Assembly (NCBI GenBank): GCA_007121075.1
Contig: SKMK01000002.1
Coordinates: 1-58,855, forward strand
Direction of reading: 5' to 3'
Length of the DNA: 58,855 nt
Source of the DNA: Syntrophomonadaceae bacterium
GTDB lineage: Bacteria > Bacillota > Dethiobacteria > DTU022
Shown: positions 17,383 through 26,183 of the stretch, one piece after another
Position numbering within the stretch: the stretch's first letter is position 1
Layout: each line of letters starts with the position of its first letter
Notes under the pieces: generated by a model
What the model was told of the DNA's origin: nothing
The model's database searches: none
What the model saw: only the letters and a program-made list of their open reading frames with translations
Translations under genes and position numbers: made by a program

Positions 17383-18579
17383 CTACCCGCTTACTTTTAC
17401 AACCATGGCCGCACCGGTATCTCCCGCTGCACAACCGGTAAATAAACCGTAACCCCCACTGGACAAAACCAACTCTTCAATCAGTTCAATAATGCACCGC
17501 CCGGCAGTCGGGCCCTGGGGATGGCCGAATATGATCGGACTCCCGTAGTTATTAAAACTCATTACATCCAGGCCAAGTTCATTGGCCATGTAAATATCAT
17601 TGGCAGCAAATGGATTATGTGTTTTGATCACTTTGATATCTTTAATAGCCAGGCCCGCCTGATCCAGGGCCATTTTAGCGGAAGGAACCGGAGAAATCGC
17701 CATATGGGCCTTGGGGGCCCGGCTAAAACCGTAAGAAACAATCCCAATCTCGATCTCTGGATCTGCACTCATTTCACGGGCTTCTTCCCTGCCGGTTACT
17801 ATCACCCCGCAGTTTCCGTCGGCCGGGTGAGTTTGTGAGCCGAAGGTATGGACCCCGTCCGGTAGCAGCGGTTTAAGCCGGGTCAAGCCCTCTTTCGTGG
17901 TCTGGGCAACGCCTTCATCAGCATCAAGTAGCCCTTTCTCCTTTCGGCTGATCGTGTATTCAACAGGAAACATATACCGTTTCTGAAATTCGCGTTCGTT
18001 TTTTAAAGCATCCTGGTACTGTTCATATCGTTTAAGAGCCACTGCATCACATTGCTCCCTGGTAATATTGCCGGCCATCCGGACCACATTTTCCGCAGTC
18101 TGGATCATGGAGGTGCCGCCCCAAGGGTCTTTTCCAAAGTGATCCATAACCCAGTCTTCTGATATAACCTGCCCGCCCGGGCCAAGGGGGTTGGGCCAGA
18201 CTGTGTGTGGCCCGTTGGAAGTGCGATCGACCATCAGGCAAAATACCGACCTGTGCAAACCGGTTTCTACACCCATCGCGGCCATGTTTATACAGGTAGT
18301 TGACGTGGAACAGGCCTGGGAAATATGGACAGCCGGGATTTGTTCCGCCCCCATCATTCCAGCCGCCCAGGGTGAAGAATAAAAAGTATAAGGCTGGCCG
18401 ATTGTTTTACCAAATACCAGGTAATCAAAAATGCCGGGATCGATTTCTTTGTCCGCAAACCATCTTTTAGCTGTAAATGCACCCAGGACAATAGCGTTTT
18501 CATTAGCCAGATTTCCCTGCCACCGCGAAAACGGAGTGCTGTAATAACCCCGATAAGGAATAAAAGCTTTTGAATACAT
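17383..18579 (-). CDS. Thiolase-family protein (acetyl-CoA acyltransferase)
   Basis: A 398-residue thiolase. The nucleophilic Cys is in HISQACSTSTT (~res 89), the active-site His in GHPQGPTAGR (~res 356) and the second catalytic Cys in FTGCAAGDTGAA (~res 382). It would cleave a 3-oxoacyl-CoA with CoA, for example late in degradation of the ring-opened dicarboxylyl-CoA. Substrate is not determined by the sequence. It is transcribed alone on the minus strand, away from the TRAP operon, and may share regulation across the 690-nt gap. Confidence 0.82.
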   Translation of the reverse strand: MYSKAFIPYRGYYSTPFSRWQGNLANENAIVLGAFTAKRWFADKEIDPGIFDYLVFGKTIGQPYTFYSSPWAAGMMGAEQIPAVHISQACSTSTTCINMAAMGVETGLHRSVFCLMVDRTSNGPHTVWPNPLGPGGQVISEDWVMDHFGKDPWGGTSMIQTAENVVRMAGNITREQCDAVALKRYEQYQDALKNEREFQKRYMFPVEYTISRKEKGLLDADEGVAQTTKEGLTRLKPLLPDGVHTFGSQTHPADGNCGVIVTGREEAREMSADPEIEIGIVSYGFSRAPKAHMAISPVPSAKMALDQAGLAIKDIKVIKTHNPFAANDIYMANELGLDVMSFNNYGSPIIFGHPQGPTAGRCIIELIEELVLSSGGYGLFTGCAAGDTGAAMVVKVSG

Positions 18580-19270
18580 TTTTTGCCTCCTCTTGGCTAA
18601 TTAATTTTATTTACCCTTTTTATTTACCCTATTGTTAACATTTAGGCTATTCACATATTTTTTTCGCCACCCCCTCTCCTATTCCTTCTTTACTAAGAAA
18701 ATATATTCTCTTTGGTTCATTTAGTCGAAACATTTTCCCGTTATTTTCATGCTTAACTAAGTGCTCATGAGGCTTAAACTTTGCCATCCGATTAATGTAA
18801 ACAGTGATATGCATTTTAACAGGAGATCATCTAATGAAATATATTTAATGAAATAAGTTTTGTATTAATATTTGCTCCTACAATCCAAACTACACCGGTT
18901 AAAAAGTATTTAACAATAAGATATATAATCGTATTTAGTTATTTGAAAAAAATTTTATTATTGATTATTAAAATAATTTGTGGTAGACTTTATTACATTA
19001 TTATCAGAAATGTTAGTGTATTGTGAGTTGATTTGCTTGACAGGGCCAGGAACCTCATAAATCCTACCTGCTCTAAGAACCGTAACTTAAAGCATCATTT
19101 ATATTTAATAATTATCAGCAGGTTGTAGAGATCAATCCTTAAAAGGGACATTTATCCTGAATCCATTAATCTTTTAAAGGGAGGTGGTTTTATATTAATT
19201 AATATTGGCTGAAAGTTTTAAAGTGATTGTAAACCAGTCTTACAATACCAGAAGGAGGGTCAAGTAAGTA
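18580..19270. other. Divergent intergenic region between thiolase and dctP
   Basis: A 690-nt A+T-rich region with no open frame that I would call a gene. It must hold the promoters for the thiolase (minus) and the TRAP operon (plus). TTGACA occurs at 19037-19042, but no good -10 box sits at the right distance. A perfect 14-bp palindrome, ATATTAATTAATAT, lies at 19192-19205, just after a ribosome-site-like GGGAGGTGG with no start codon. Confidence 0.5.
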
Positions 19271-20386
19271 ATGAAAACCAAGCTTTTTTATCTCATGCTG
19301 ATTTTAGCCCTGGTGCTAGTGCCCGTTCTAAGCGGTTGCGAACCAGAAGAAGTACCGGTTGATGAACCTGAAGAACCGGTCGACGACCCTGAAGAAGAAG
19401 GTCAGAGTTTTACTCTTGAATTCGCCACTTTCTGGCCCGAAGGCGATTTCCAGGTAGCAGATGGCCATAAAAGCTGGGCCCAGGAAATCCAAGATCGGGT
19501 AGAAGCGGAAACTCCCCACACTATCGATTTTAACTGGCATTACGCCCAGGCGCTTCTTGAAATGCCTGAGATTTACGGGGGGGTTGCCGACGGGGTTGCC
19601 GATGTTGGATCAACCTGCCCCGCTTATACACCGGGAGTCTTTCCCCTTACCGATGCTTTCGAACAACCCGGTTTTTATAACGATAACGCCCTGGTTGCTT
19701 CTGCAACCATGCACGAAGCCTGGAAGCAGTACGAACCACTGCAGGAAGAGTACGCCGACGTCAAGATCATGCATTTCTGGGCCACCGGTCCCGGCGATTT
19801 TATGACTAACACCAGGGTCGAGACCATGGAAGACCTTGACGGCCTGGATATCAGGGCCGTCGGAGGGACAATACCCTGGGTAAGGGCTCTGGGGGCAAAC
19901 CCGGTCTCATTTGGCATGGGAGCATCATATGAAAACATAGAGACCGGTGTTGTTGACGGGCTGCTGGCACCGACCGACACGCTCAAAGGCTTCCGCCTGG
20001 CAGAGGTAACAGAATATATCACCAAGAGTCCGCCAAGCTATAACATTATATTCATGAAAGTGATGAACTGGGATACCTGGGATGCATTTCCCGAGTCAGT
20101 GCAGCAAATTATTGATGATGTCAACGAAAAATATGTTTATGAATACGGTGAGCTGAGAACAGATCATACCGTTGAAGGCCAGAGGTTCGGTGTCGAAGAG
20201 CATGGTATGGAAGTAATCGAACTCGATGAAGGCGAATGGCAGCGCTGGGTGGATCTAATCGACCCGATCATGGAAGAATGGGTTGAAGAAGCAGAAGCAG
20301 CCGGCCTGCCCGGTCAGGAAGTTATGGATCTCGCCCTCGAACTTGATGCCATGCACTCAGAAGAGTATGGCGACTACGGCAACTAA
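19271..20386 (+). CDS. dctP: TRAP transporter solute-binding lipoprotein DctP
   Basis: A 371-residue extracytoplasmic receptor. A signal peptide ends in the lipobox LSGC (Cys23), followed by an acidic Glu/Pro linker, so the protein is anchored to the outer face of the membrane. The DctP fold is recognised from the FATFWPEGDF start, GGVADGVADVG (~res 97) and the MEDLDGLDIRAVGGTIP helix-strand segment (~res 182), which contains the conserved Arg that binds the ligand carboxylate. Carboxylate ligands are typical, so an aromatic or organic acid is likely here. GAAGGAGGGTC precedes the ATG. It is followed by dctQ and dctM. Confidence 0.9.
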   Translation: MKTKLFYLMLILALVLVPVLSGCEPEEVPVDEPEEPVDDPEEEGQSFTLEFATFWPEGDFQVADGHKSWAQEIQDRVEAETPHTIDFNWHYAQALLEMPEIYGGVADGVADVGSTCPAYTPGVFPLTDAFEQPGFYNDNALVASATMHEAWKQYEPLQEEYADVKIMHFWATGPGDFMTNTRVETMEDLDGLDIRAVGGTIPWVRALGANPVSFGMGASYENIETGVVDGLLAPTDTLKGFRLAEVTEYITKSPPSYNIIFMKVMNWDTWDAFPESVQQIIDDVNEKYVYEYGELRTDHTVEGQRFGVEEHGMEVIELDEGEWQRWVDLIDPIMEEWVEEAEAAGLPGQEVMDLALELDAMHSEEYGDYGN

Positions 20387-20484
20387 ACAAGGATTAACAA
20401 GCTGTTAACAGCCTTGCGCTGTAGCTGCCTGTAGAACTGAAAGAGAGGGCTTTCACTCTGTTCAGAGGATAAAACTCTAAAGAG

Positions 20485-21048
20485 GTGAATGCCCTCTCTA
20501 AACGAATCAGTAAATATAAAAATGCTGACGACAGGGGGCAGTTATACTTGCTAAAAATGTTTGAACGATTCGTGCAAATACTGACCTGGCGTACCGCACA
20601 GATAGCTCAAATAGCAATGATCATTGTAATGGCAATTACCGTAACCAACGTTATTATCCGTATCCCTTTGAGGCCGATCGGCGGGGCCGTCGAACTGGTG
20701 GAAATGTCAGGCGCAGTCCTGCTCGGCCTGGGGGTAGCTTACACGGCATTGATGAAAGGCCACATCATGGTCGGAATCCTGGTGGAACGCTTCTCACCGC
20801 GGGTGCAGGGATTCATTGAACTGGTTGTAAGCATTATCTCGCTTTTCTTCTCTTACCTCCTGGCCAGGGAAATATTATTCTTCGCCTATGACAGGATGAT
20901 GGCCGGGTATGAAACCGGTCATTTAAAGATACCTATTGCTCCTTCTATATACCTGGTTGCTTTTGGCTTTATCATGCTGGCCCTGGTGCTGCTGCTGGAT
21001 ATGATCAAGGCTGCAATAATAGTTGCTAAGGGGAGTGAAAATCAATGA
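20485..21048 (+). CDS. dctQ: TRAP transporter small permease DctQ
   Basis: About 187 residues with four predicted membrane segments (around residues 38-58, 70-93, 108-128, 150-172). The conserved pattern VELVEMSGAVLLGLGVAY of small permeases is present. It pairs with DctM in the membrane. The start is uncertain: GTG 20485 overlaps its own ribosome-site-like sequence, and TTG 20551 or ATG 20557 (MFERFVQIL) are possible later starts. It ends in a 4-nt ATGA overlap with dctM. Confidence 0.85.
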   Translation: MNALSKRISKYKNADDRGQLYLLKMFERFVQILTWRTAQIAQIAMIIVMAITVTNVIIRIPLRPIGGAVELVEMSGAVLLGLGVAYTALMKGHIMVGILVERFSPRVQGFIELVVSIISLFFSYLLAREILFFAYDRMMAGYETGHLKIPIAPSIYLVAFGFIMLALVLLLDMIKAAIIVAKGSENQ

Positions 21049-22349
21049 GCCCAATCCAAATCGGAATTGTTTCAATCTTGTTTGTGTTCGTCTTTCTGTT
21101 TGCCAGGATGCCCGTTGCTTACGTAATGCTGGTGGTGGGAATGACCGGGTTTGCCATTGTTAGAAATCCTGACGCCATGTTTTCACTTTCCAGCCAGACC
21201 ATCTATAATACTTTCGCTTCCTATTCCCTGCTGGTTGTTCCCATGTTCGTCTGGATGGGCTATATTGCTTTTTACTCCGGGTTAAGTTCAAGAATTTACG
21301 ATGCCACCTACAAGGTCATGGGCAACTTAAAAGCAGGCCTGCTATTGGCCACCATTGCCGCCTGCACCGCTTTCGGAGCCATCTGCGGATCGACAACAGC
21401 CACTGCGGCAACCATGAGTGCCGTGGCTCTCCCGGAAATGAAAAAATATAATTACAACCGCTCCATCTCCACCGCTACAATCGCAGCAGCCGCTATCCTG
21501 GGCGTAATGATCCCGCCCAGTGTTATTTTCATCCTGTACGGAGTTTCCGCCGGCGAATCTATCCGCCGGCTCTTTATGGCCGGGATATTCCCCGGATTTC
21601 TTTTAATGGCCCTTTTTATGGCAGCAGCCTACCTGCAAACAATGCGTAACCCTGCCCTGGCACCGGCGGGAGAAAGTGTGCCCTGGGCAGATAAGCTAAA
21701 AGCAGTAGTTAGCGGAGGTGTGGAAGTCATTATTATCTTTATTGCCGTGATGGGGGGGCTTTTTGGCGGAGTTTTTACCCCCACCGAAGCCGGGGCGGTG
21801 GGAGTTTTTGCCACCCTGGTCGTGGCCCTGATCAGACGTCAGCTAAGCTGGGAAGGCTTTAAAAGCTCACTGACGGACTCTGTCCGTATTTCGGCAATGA
21901 TCATGTTCCTCGTTGCCGCAGCGGCTATCTACGGCCGTTTCCTGGGCATAACAGGGTTACCAAGAGGGCTTGCCACCTGGGCGGTTGAACTGCCCCTTCC
22001 CCCCGTGGCCATCATTTTTGTGATCCTGCTCATTTACCTGATCTTAGGGTTTTTCATTGATGCCCTGGCCCTGATCCTCCTCACGGTGCCCATTTTTTAC
22101 CCGGTGGCGGTTGAACTCGGCTTTGATCCGATCTGGTTCGGAGTAATCATCGTTCTGGCCCTGGGTATGGGCGTTATTACACCGCCAGTTGGAGCTAATG
22201 TTTATGTCGTAGCCGGGGTGGACAGGGAAACCCCGGTCATGGAAATTTTCCGGGGGGTAGGATGGTACCTGGTGGCAATTATTCTATGTGCCATTCTCCT
22301 AACCGCCTTCCCCCAGATTGCCCTGTATCTGCCTGGTTTAATCAATTGA
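21045..22349 (+). CDS. dctM: TRAP transporter large permease DctM
   Basis: A 434-residue membrane protein with about 12 hydrophobic segments, the catalytic permease of the TRAP system that uses the sodium gradient. Family signatures include AAACTAFGAICGSTTATAA-like residues near 105-122, the IPPSVIFILYG hairpin (~res 163) and the second repeat with LGMGVITPPVG (~res 375). Translationally coupled to dctQ. Transcription ends at the strong hairpin at 22403-22445, shared with the convergent regulator genes. Confidence 0.9.
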   Translation: MSPIQIGIVSILFVFVFLFARMPVAYVMLVVGMTGFAIVRNPDAMFSLSSQTIYNTFASYSLLVVPMFVWMGYIAFYSGLSSRIYDATYKVMGNLKAGLLLATIAACTAFGAICGSTTATAATMSAVALPEMKKYNYNRSISTATIAAAAILGVMIPPSVIFILYGVSAGESIRRLFMAGIFPGFLLMALFMAAAYLQTMRNPALAPAGESVPWADKLKAVVSGGVEVIIIFIAVMGGLFGGVFTPTEAGAVGVFATLVVALIRRQLSWEGFKSSLTDSVRISAMIMFLVAAAAIYGRFLGITGLPRGLATWAVELPLPPVAIIFVILLIYLILGFFIDALALILLTVPIFYPVAVELGFDPIWFGVIIVLALGMGVITPPVGANVYVVAGVDRETPVMEIFRGVGWYLVAIILCAILLTAFPQIALYLPGLIN

Positions 22350-22402
22350 TAAACTGAAAGTCAGAGCCATAAACCTTTGTATAAATTACCTGCCTTATGC
22401 TT

Positions 22403-22447
22403 AAAGGAGCAAGCCGGATAAAACAATCTTCCGGCTTGCTCCTTTTA
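22403..22447. terminator. Strong bidirectional intrinsic terminator
   Basis: A perfect 16-bp stem (22403-22418 with 22430-22445) around an 11-nt loop, with A-run and T-run ends usable in both directions. It separates dctM (plus) from the response-regulator gene (minus). Confidence 0.9.
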
Positions 22448-22464
22448 TACGATAATCCTATACT

Positions 22465-23199
22465 CTAGTTGTTGCCTGTATTGTCGTCGTTGAAATCATC
22501 TGGAACCGGTTTTTCTATAATAAACAGGCTGTCTTCGCTGTTCCTGCTCAATTTCATAGCCATTGATATAGCCTGGGTCCGGTTTTTGACCTGGAGTTTA
22601 CGGTAAATATTGCGCAGGTGGGTTTTTACTGTATCAACCGCCAGGTTTGTTGCGGAGGAAATTTCTTTGTTGGTCAAACCCCGCACCAGGTGCCTTAAAA
22701 TTTCCTGCTCCCGGGGAGTTAATTCGACCGGCTCTTCTTCTTTTTTTTGCGGCTTTATTTCTGTATGCTTTTTACTCAGGCGGGTATAATCACTAACAAT
22801 CTGCCTGAAGACAGACTGATCAATAATGGTTTCTCCGCCGTGCACCCTTTTAATAGTGTCAATCAAGTTCTGCCGGCTAACATGCTTAAGAATATAACCG
22901 GAAGCGCCGGCCTGCAAGGCCAGGCGGATCGATTCTGTATCTTCAAAGACAGTTAAAAAGATAATCTTAATACCCGGTTTTTGAGCCAGGATCTCCCTGG
23001 CCGACTCAATTCCGTTCATCCCCTCCATTTTTATATCCATCAGGATAACATCCGGATCGAGCGAATGGGCTTTTTCCAGGGCCTCTTTGCTGTCTCCGCA
23101 GCTTCCGGCCACAATAATCTCTTCACTGTTGTCAAGCATGTTGGTTAAACCTTCTCTGACCATGGGATGGTCATCGACAATGAGTATGCTTATGGTCAA
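22465..23199 (-). CDS. LuxR/NarL-family response regulator
   Basis: A 244-residue two-domain regulator. The receiver domain has the acidic pair in VDDHPMVREG, the phosphoacceptor Asp in DVILMDIKMEG (~res 56) and the Lys in ILKHVS (~res 106). The LuxR HTH domain covers ~res 158-220 (LTPREQEILRHLVRGLTNKE) and binds DNA when phosphorylated. The ~35-residue linker is Lys/Glu rich. It overlaps the kinase gene by 4 nt, so they are a pair. The TRAP operon facing it is the obvious but unproven target. Confidence 0.92.
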   Translation of the reverse strand: MTISILIVDDHPMVREGLTNMLDNSEEIIVAGSCGDSKEALEKAHSLDPDVILMDIKMEGMNGIESAREILAQKPGIKIIFLTVFEDTESIRLALQAGASGYILKHVSRQNLIDTIKRVHGGETIIDQSVFRQIVSDYTRLSKKHTEIKPQKKEEEPVELTPREQEILRHLVRGLTNKEISSATNLAVDTVKTHLRNIYRKLQVKNRTQAISMAMKLSRNSEDSLFIIEKPVPDDFNDDNTGNN

Positions 23200-24911
23200 T
23201 TTTCTTGCTCCTCTCCGGATGATGTTTTAGAGGGAATACTGACTTTAATTTTCGTGCCTTTGCCAGGTTGGGAATCAATTTTGCAATCTCCCCCCAGCAG
23301 CAGGGCCCGTTCCTGGATCCCGGCCAGGCCCAAACGATGCATGGGCTGGCTTTGATTATAGTTATTTTTAGTGATGCCAAACCCGTTGTCCTCGACAATC
23401 AGGCCCACATTCTCATCTCCAATATCAAGACTAACCCTGACATTGGTAGCTCCGGCATGTTTGACTACGTTTGTCAGGGCCTCCTGCAAGATTCTGAACA
23501 AGGCCACCTCAGTTTTTGAATCCAACCTCTGTTTTTCACCGGAGATTTCCAGTTCAATGGGCAAATCATATTTCTCAATTATGCTGTTTACATGAGCCTC
23601 AACAGCCGGAATCAGGCCGTAATTATCCAAAATAATGGGGCGAAGATCATATAGGATCCGCCTGATCTCCTGGATCTGTTCATTTAGAACTCCCGTCAAT
23701 TCCATTATATCGCTTTGCCAATTATCCGGTTCCATCCCTTCAGCTGAAGAGAGGCGCTGGAGGCGATACCAGATAGCGATCAAGGACTGGATTATTCCAT
23801 CATGCAGGTCGGCGGCAATTATTTTACGTTCATCCTCCTGGGCTGTAATCAACTTGTTGACCAGTTGATGCAAAAGCTGTTCTTTTTCCCCGAGCATATC
23901 GATCAGCCTGGCGTTTTCTATAGCAACGGCAGTAGCCCGGGCAATGGCAAAAATAATTTCTACCTCTTCGCTGTCAAAGCCTTCCGCCTCCGGGGGACGG
24001 TCAACCTGCATAATGCCAATGGTTTTACCCTTACTCATAATAGGGGCCAGCACGACCCATCCATAATTAAAATCTTCCACAATTTCCCTTGTCATCATTT
24101 TTTCACTGTTCCGGGGTGTTACCACCACCGGCTCTTTGGCATTGATTGCTTTTTTTATGGCCGGAAATGCCTCCCTACCTTTGAGAGCCTTAAATTTCCT
24201 TTTTAAAATTGGGTCGTAACTGCCCACTGCCACAGTGGGGATAAGAGTCTGATCCTCATCCTGGAGGAGGTAAATACAGCTCTTGGATGAAAATAGATCG
24301 GCAGTTAGCTGGGCCACAACATGAAGAACCTGCCTGATATCCAGGGTAGAACTGATCGTATTAACCATTTCCAGCCACACGGAAAGTTTCCTAAGGTGAC
24401 GGTCTTTTTGCCTCTGGAAAAGGGATTCCTGGATAATATCAGCCATATGCCTCCCCAGGGAAGCAGCCTTGGCCAGCATGTATTCCCCGGTTTGGTAGTC
24501 GGTATTGAATATGCCGATTTCCATCATTCCCACCGGGTCCCCGGCTTTTAAAAATACCGGTAAATTGGTGGATATAACCGGCGAAAGAGGATCGAGCAGC
24601 TTTTTACTGCGCCTGTTTTCGGGGTCGGAAAGATAGTTGTTTAACTGGACACAGCGCTCCGGGTGGACAGCAACGCCGCTTCCAGGATTTTTCTTTTCCC
24701 TGGAGGCATGCCAGCAAACAGGCACTTTTCCATCACGAAAAAGCATTAATGTAGCCCGGCAAAAATCAAAATTATCTACTGAAGCCTGCAAGGCGCCCTG
24801 CAGGGAGGAATCCACCTGATCAATCGAATCGAAATTAGGACTGACACGGCAGATAAGGATTAACTCCGGTTTATCCTTATATTCCCCTGCATGTCCGTTT
24901 TCACCTGTCAA
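23196..24911 (-). CDS. Soluble GAF-domain sensor histidine kinase (NarX/DegS type)
   Basis: A 571-residue kinase with no membrane segment. It has an N-terminal GAF-like region (~res 15-160), a clearer GAF domain (~res 190-345), a HisKA_3 dimerisation domain with the phosphorylated His in AADLHDGIIQS (~res 372) and a HATPase_c domain with DNGFGI (~res 510) and GLAGIQERALLLGG. It is therefore a cytoplasmic sensor that may detect a small molecule or redox state in its GAF domains. Cysteines in the first GAF region could be sensory but are not conserved-motif evidence. Co-transcribed with the regulator downstream. Confidence 0.9.
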   Translation of the reverse strand: MTGENGHAGEYKDKPELILICRVSPNFDSIDQVDSSLQGALQASVDNFDFCRATLMLFRDGKVPVCWHASREKKNPGSGVAVHPERCVQLNNYLSDPENRRSKKLLDPLSPVISTNLPVFLKAGDPVGMMEIGIFNTDYQTGEYMLAKAASLGRHMADIIQESLFQRQKDRHLRKLSVWLEMVNTISSTLDIRQVLHVVAQLTADLFSSKSCIYLLQDEDQTLIPTVAVGSYDPILKRKFKALKGREAFPAIKKAINAKEPVVVTPRNSEKMMTREIVEDFNYGWVVLAPIMSKGKTIGIMQVDRPPEAEGFDSEEVEIIFAIARATAVAIENARLIDMLGEKEQLLHQLVNKLITAQEDERKIIAADLHDGIIQSLIAIWYRLQRLSSAEGMEPDNWQSDIMELTGVLNEQIQEIRRILYDLRPIILDNYGLIPAVEAHVNSIIEKYDLPIELEISGEKQRLDSKTEVALFRILQEALTNVVKHAGATNVRVSLDIGDENVGLIVEDNGFGITKNNYNQSQPMHRLGLAGIQERALLLGGDCKIDSQPGKGTKIKVSIPSKTSSGEEQEN

Positions 24912-25137
24912 GTGTACACCGCCTTTTATAGGGACTGGTTGTATTAATAATAAAGCGCATACTCATATAAACATTCAGTATATGTCAGCATAAAACCTGC
25001 CATTTCGCCCTAATCTTTAGAATTACCCTGTTCCTTTCACTGCCTGCCGGGAATCTGCGAAAGAAACTTTAAAAATTTCATTAAACTGTTTTTTTTATTT
25101 TATCTTTTCCTTTTTGTGCAGTCAATACGGGTTTCAT

Positions 25138-25165
25138 TTAGGGGTTAGCCCTTAGGGGTTAGCCC
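25138..25165 (+). repeat. Two perfect tandem copies of a 14-nt unit
   Basis: TTAGGGGTTAGCCC occurs twice back to back (25138-25151 and 25152-25165). The second copy runs into the conserved intergenic element copy B. Each unit also contains GGGGTTAGCCC, which can fold on itself. Confidence 0.85.
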
Positions 25166-25215
25166 CGATTTCATACTTTTTAACCTTGTTTCCATGCTTT
25201 TAAGGGATTTTTTTA
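25155..25215 (+). repeat. Conserved intergenic element, copy B (upstream of the SDR operon)
   Basis: About 60 nt matching copies A and C. Positions 25190-25215 are identical to 39145-39170 over 26 nt, and the preceding TTTTAACCTTG is also identical. The 3' end is AAGGGA followed by seven T. This copy lies between two divergently transcribed genes, so it cannot be a terminator for an upstream gene; a promoter, operator or leader role for the plus-strand operon is more likely. The remaining sequence of 24912-25353 shows no gene. Confidence 0.7.
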
Positions 25216-25353
25216 GTATTTGTTTTTATTTAAACTTAAATAAAGTGCCAATAGTATAAACAAATTATCTACAACCTTTTATTCAGTGGCAAAGCAGAAA
25301 TATTTTAAAACAAAAACTGTACAGCCGATTATCAGCAGGAGGTGTTTAATTAC

Positions 25354-26100
25354 GTGCGTTTGAAGGGCAAAGTGGCAATCGTAACCGGCGCCAGCAAAGG
25401 CATTGGCGAGGCGGTTTCTTTGGCCATGGCCGAAGAAGGCGCCGACCTGGTCCTGGCCAGCCGAAGCATAAAAGAAGAAGATCCGGTGGTCTCTAAGATA
25501 AGAAAATTGGGACGCCGGGTCCTGGTCAGGCAGGTTGATGTGGGAAACAGCGAGCAGGTTTTTGACATGGTCAGGAACACAATGGATGAATACGGTCATA
25601 TTGATGTGCTTTTCAATAATGCCGGTATTTTTAAACCGGCCATGCTCTGGAAGATGTCCCTGGAACAGTGGGAGGAAGTTTTAAGGATCAACCTCAGTGG
25701 AACTTTTTACTGCCTTCAGGCCGTGGCAAAACCGATGATCGAACAAAAAAAAGGTTCAATCATCAACGTAACTTCTTCGGCCGGCCTGATGGGAACCATC
25801 GGGCAGGTTAATTACACGGCTGCCAAGGGAGGGATTTATGCCCTGACCAAATCAGCCGCCAAGGAATTGGCCCGCCACAACATCCGGGTTAATACAATCG
25901 CCCCGCTGGCAGAAACCGACATGACCCAGATGATCGCCTCCGATCCAAAGTTTAAAGAAAAGTACCTGGAACGGATTCCCCTGGGTCGCTTTGGAAAACC
26001 GGAAGAAATCGGACCGGCGGTTGTATTTCTGGGCTCGGATGAATCGAGCTATATTACCGGCCAAACTCTGTGCATTGACGGTGGAATGATTATGCTTTAA
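25354..26100 (+). CDS. Short-chain dehydrogenase/reductase (3-oxoacyl reductase type)
   Basis: A 248-residue classical SDR. Cofactor motif TGASKGIG (~res 10), NNAG (~res 86) and the catalytic Ser and Y-x3-K (TSSAG ~res 140, NYTAAK ~res 154) are all present. Enzymes of this type interconvert 3-hydroxyacyl and 3-oxoacyl groups; oxidation of a ring-opened 3-hydroxyacyl-CoA would fit. GTG 25354 is chosen because AGGAGG lies eleven bases upstream; the GTG at 25342 overlaps that site. First gene of a run reaching 35807. Confidence 0.85.
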   Translation: MRLKGKVAIVTGASKGIGEAVSLAMAEEGADLVLASRSIKEEDPVVSKIRKLGRRVLVRQVDVGNSEQVFDMVRNTMDEYGHIDVLFNNAGIFKPAMLWKMSLEQWEEVLRINLSGTFYCLQAVAKPMIEQKKGSIINVTSSAGLMGTIGQVNYTAAKGGIYALTKSAAKELARHNIRVNTIAPLAETDMTQMIASDPKFKEKYLERIPLGRFGKPEEIGPAVVFLGSDESSYITGQTLCIDGGMIML

Positions 26101-26183
26101 GCCGGGATTTATTATAAAGAGGCTGCTAAAGCAGTTGTGATATTGTTTGATCGTGAGGAATGACTAGCCAAGGAGGAATATTT

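Noticed and set aside
19192-19205. 14-bp palindrome ATATTAATTAATAT as an operator
   Set aside because: It consists only of A and T in a very A+T-rich region, so chance occurrence is likely; mentioned only in the intergenic entry.
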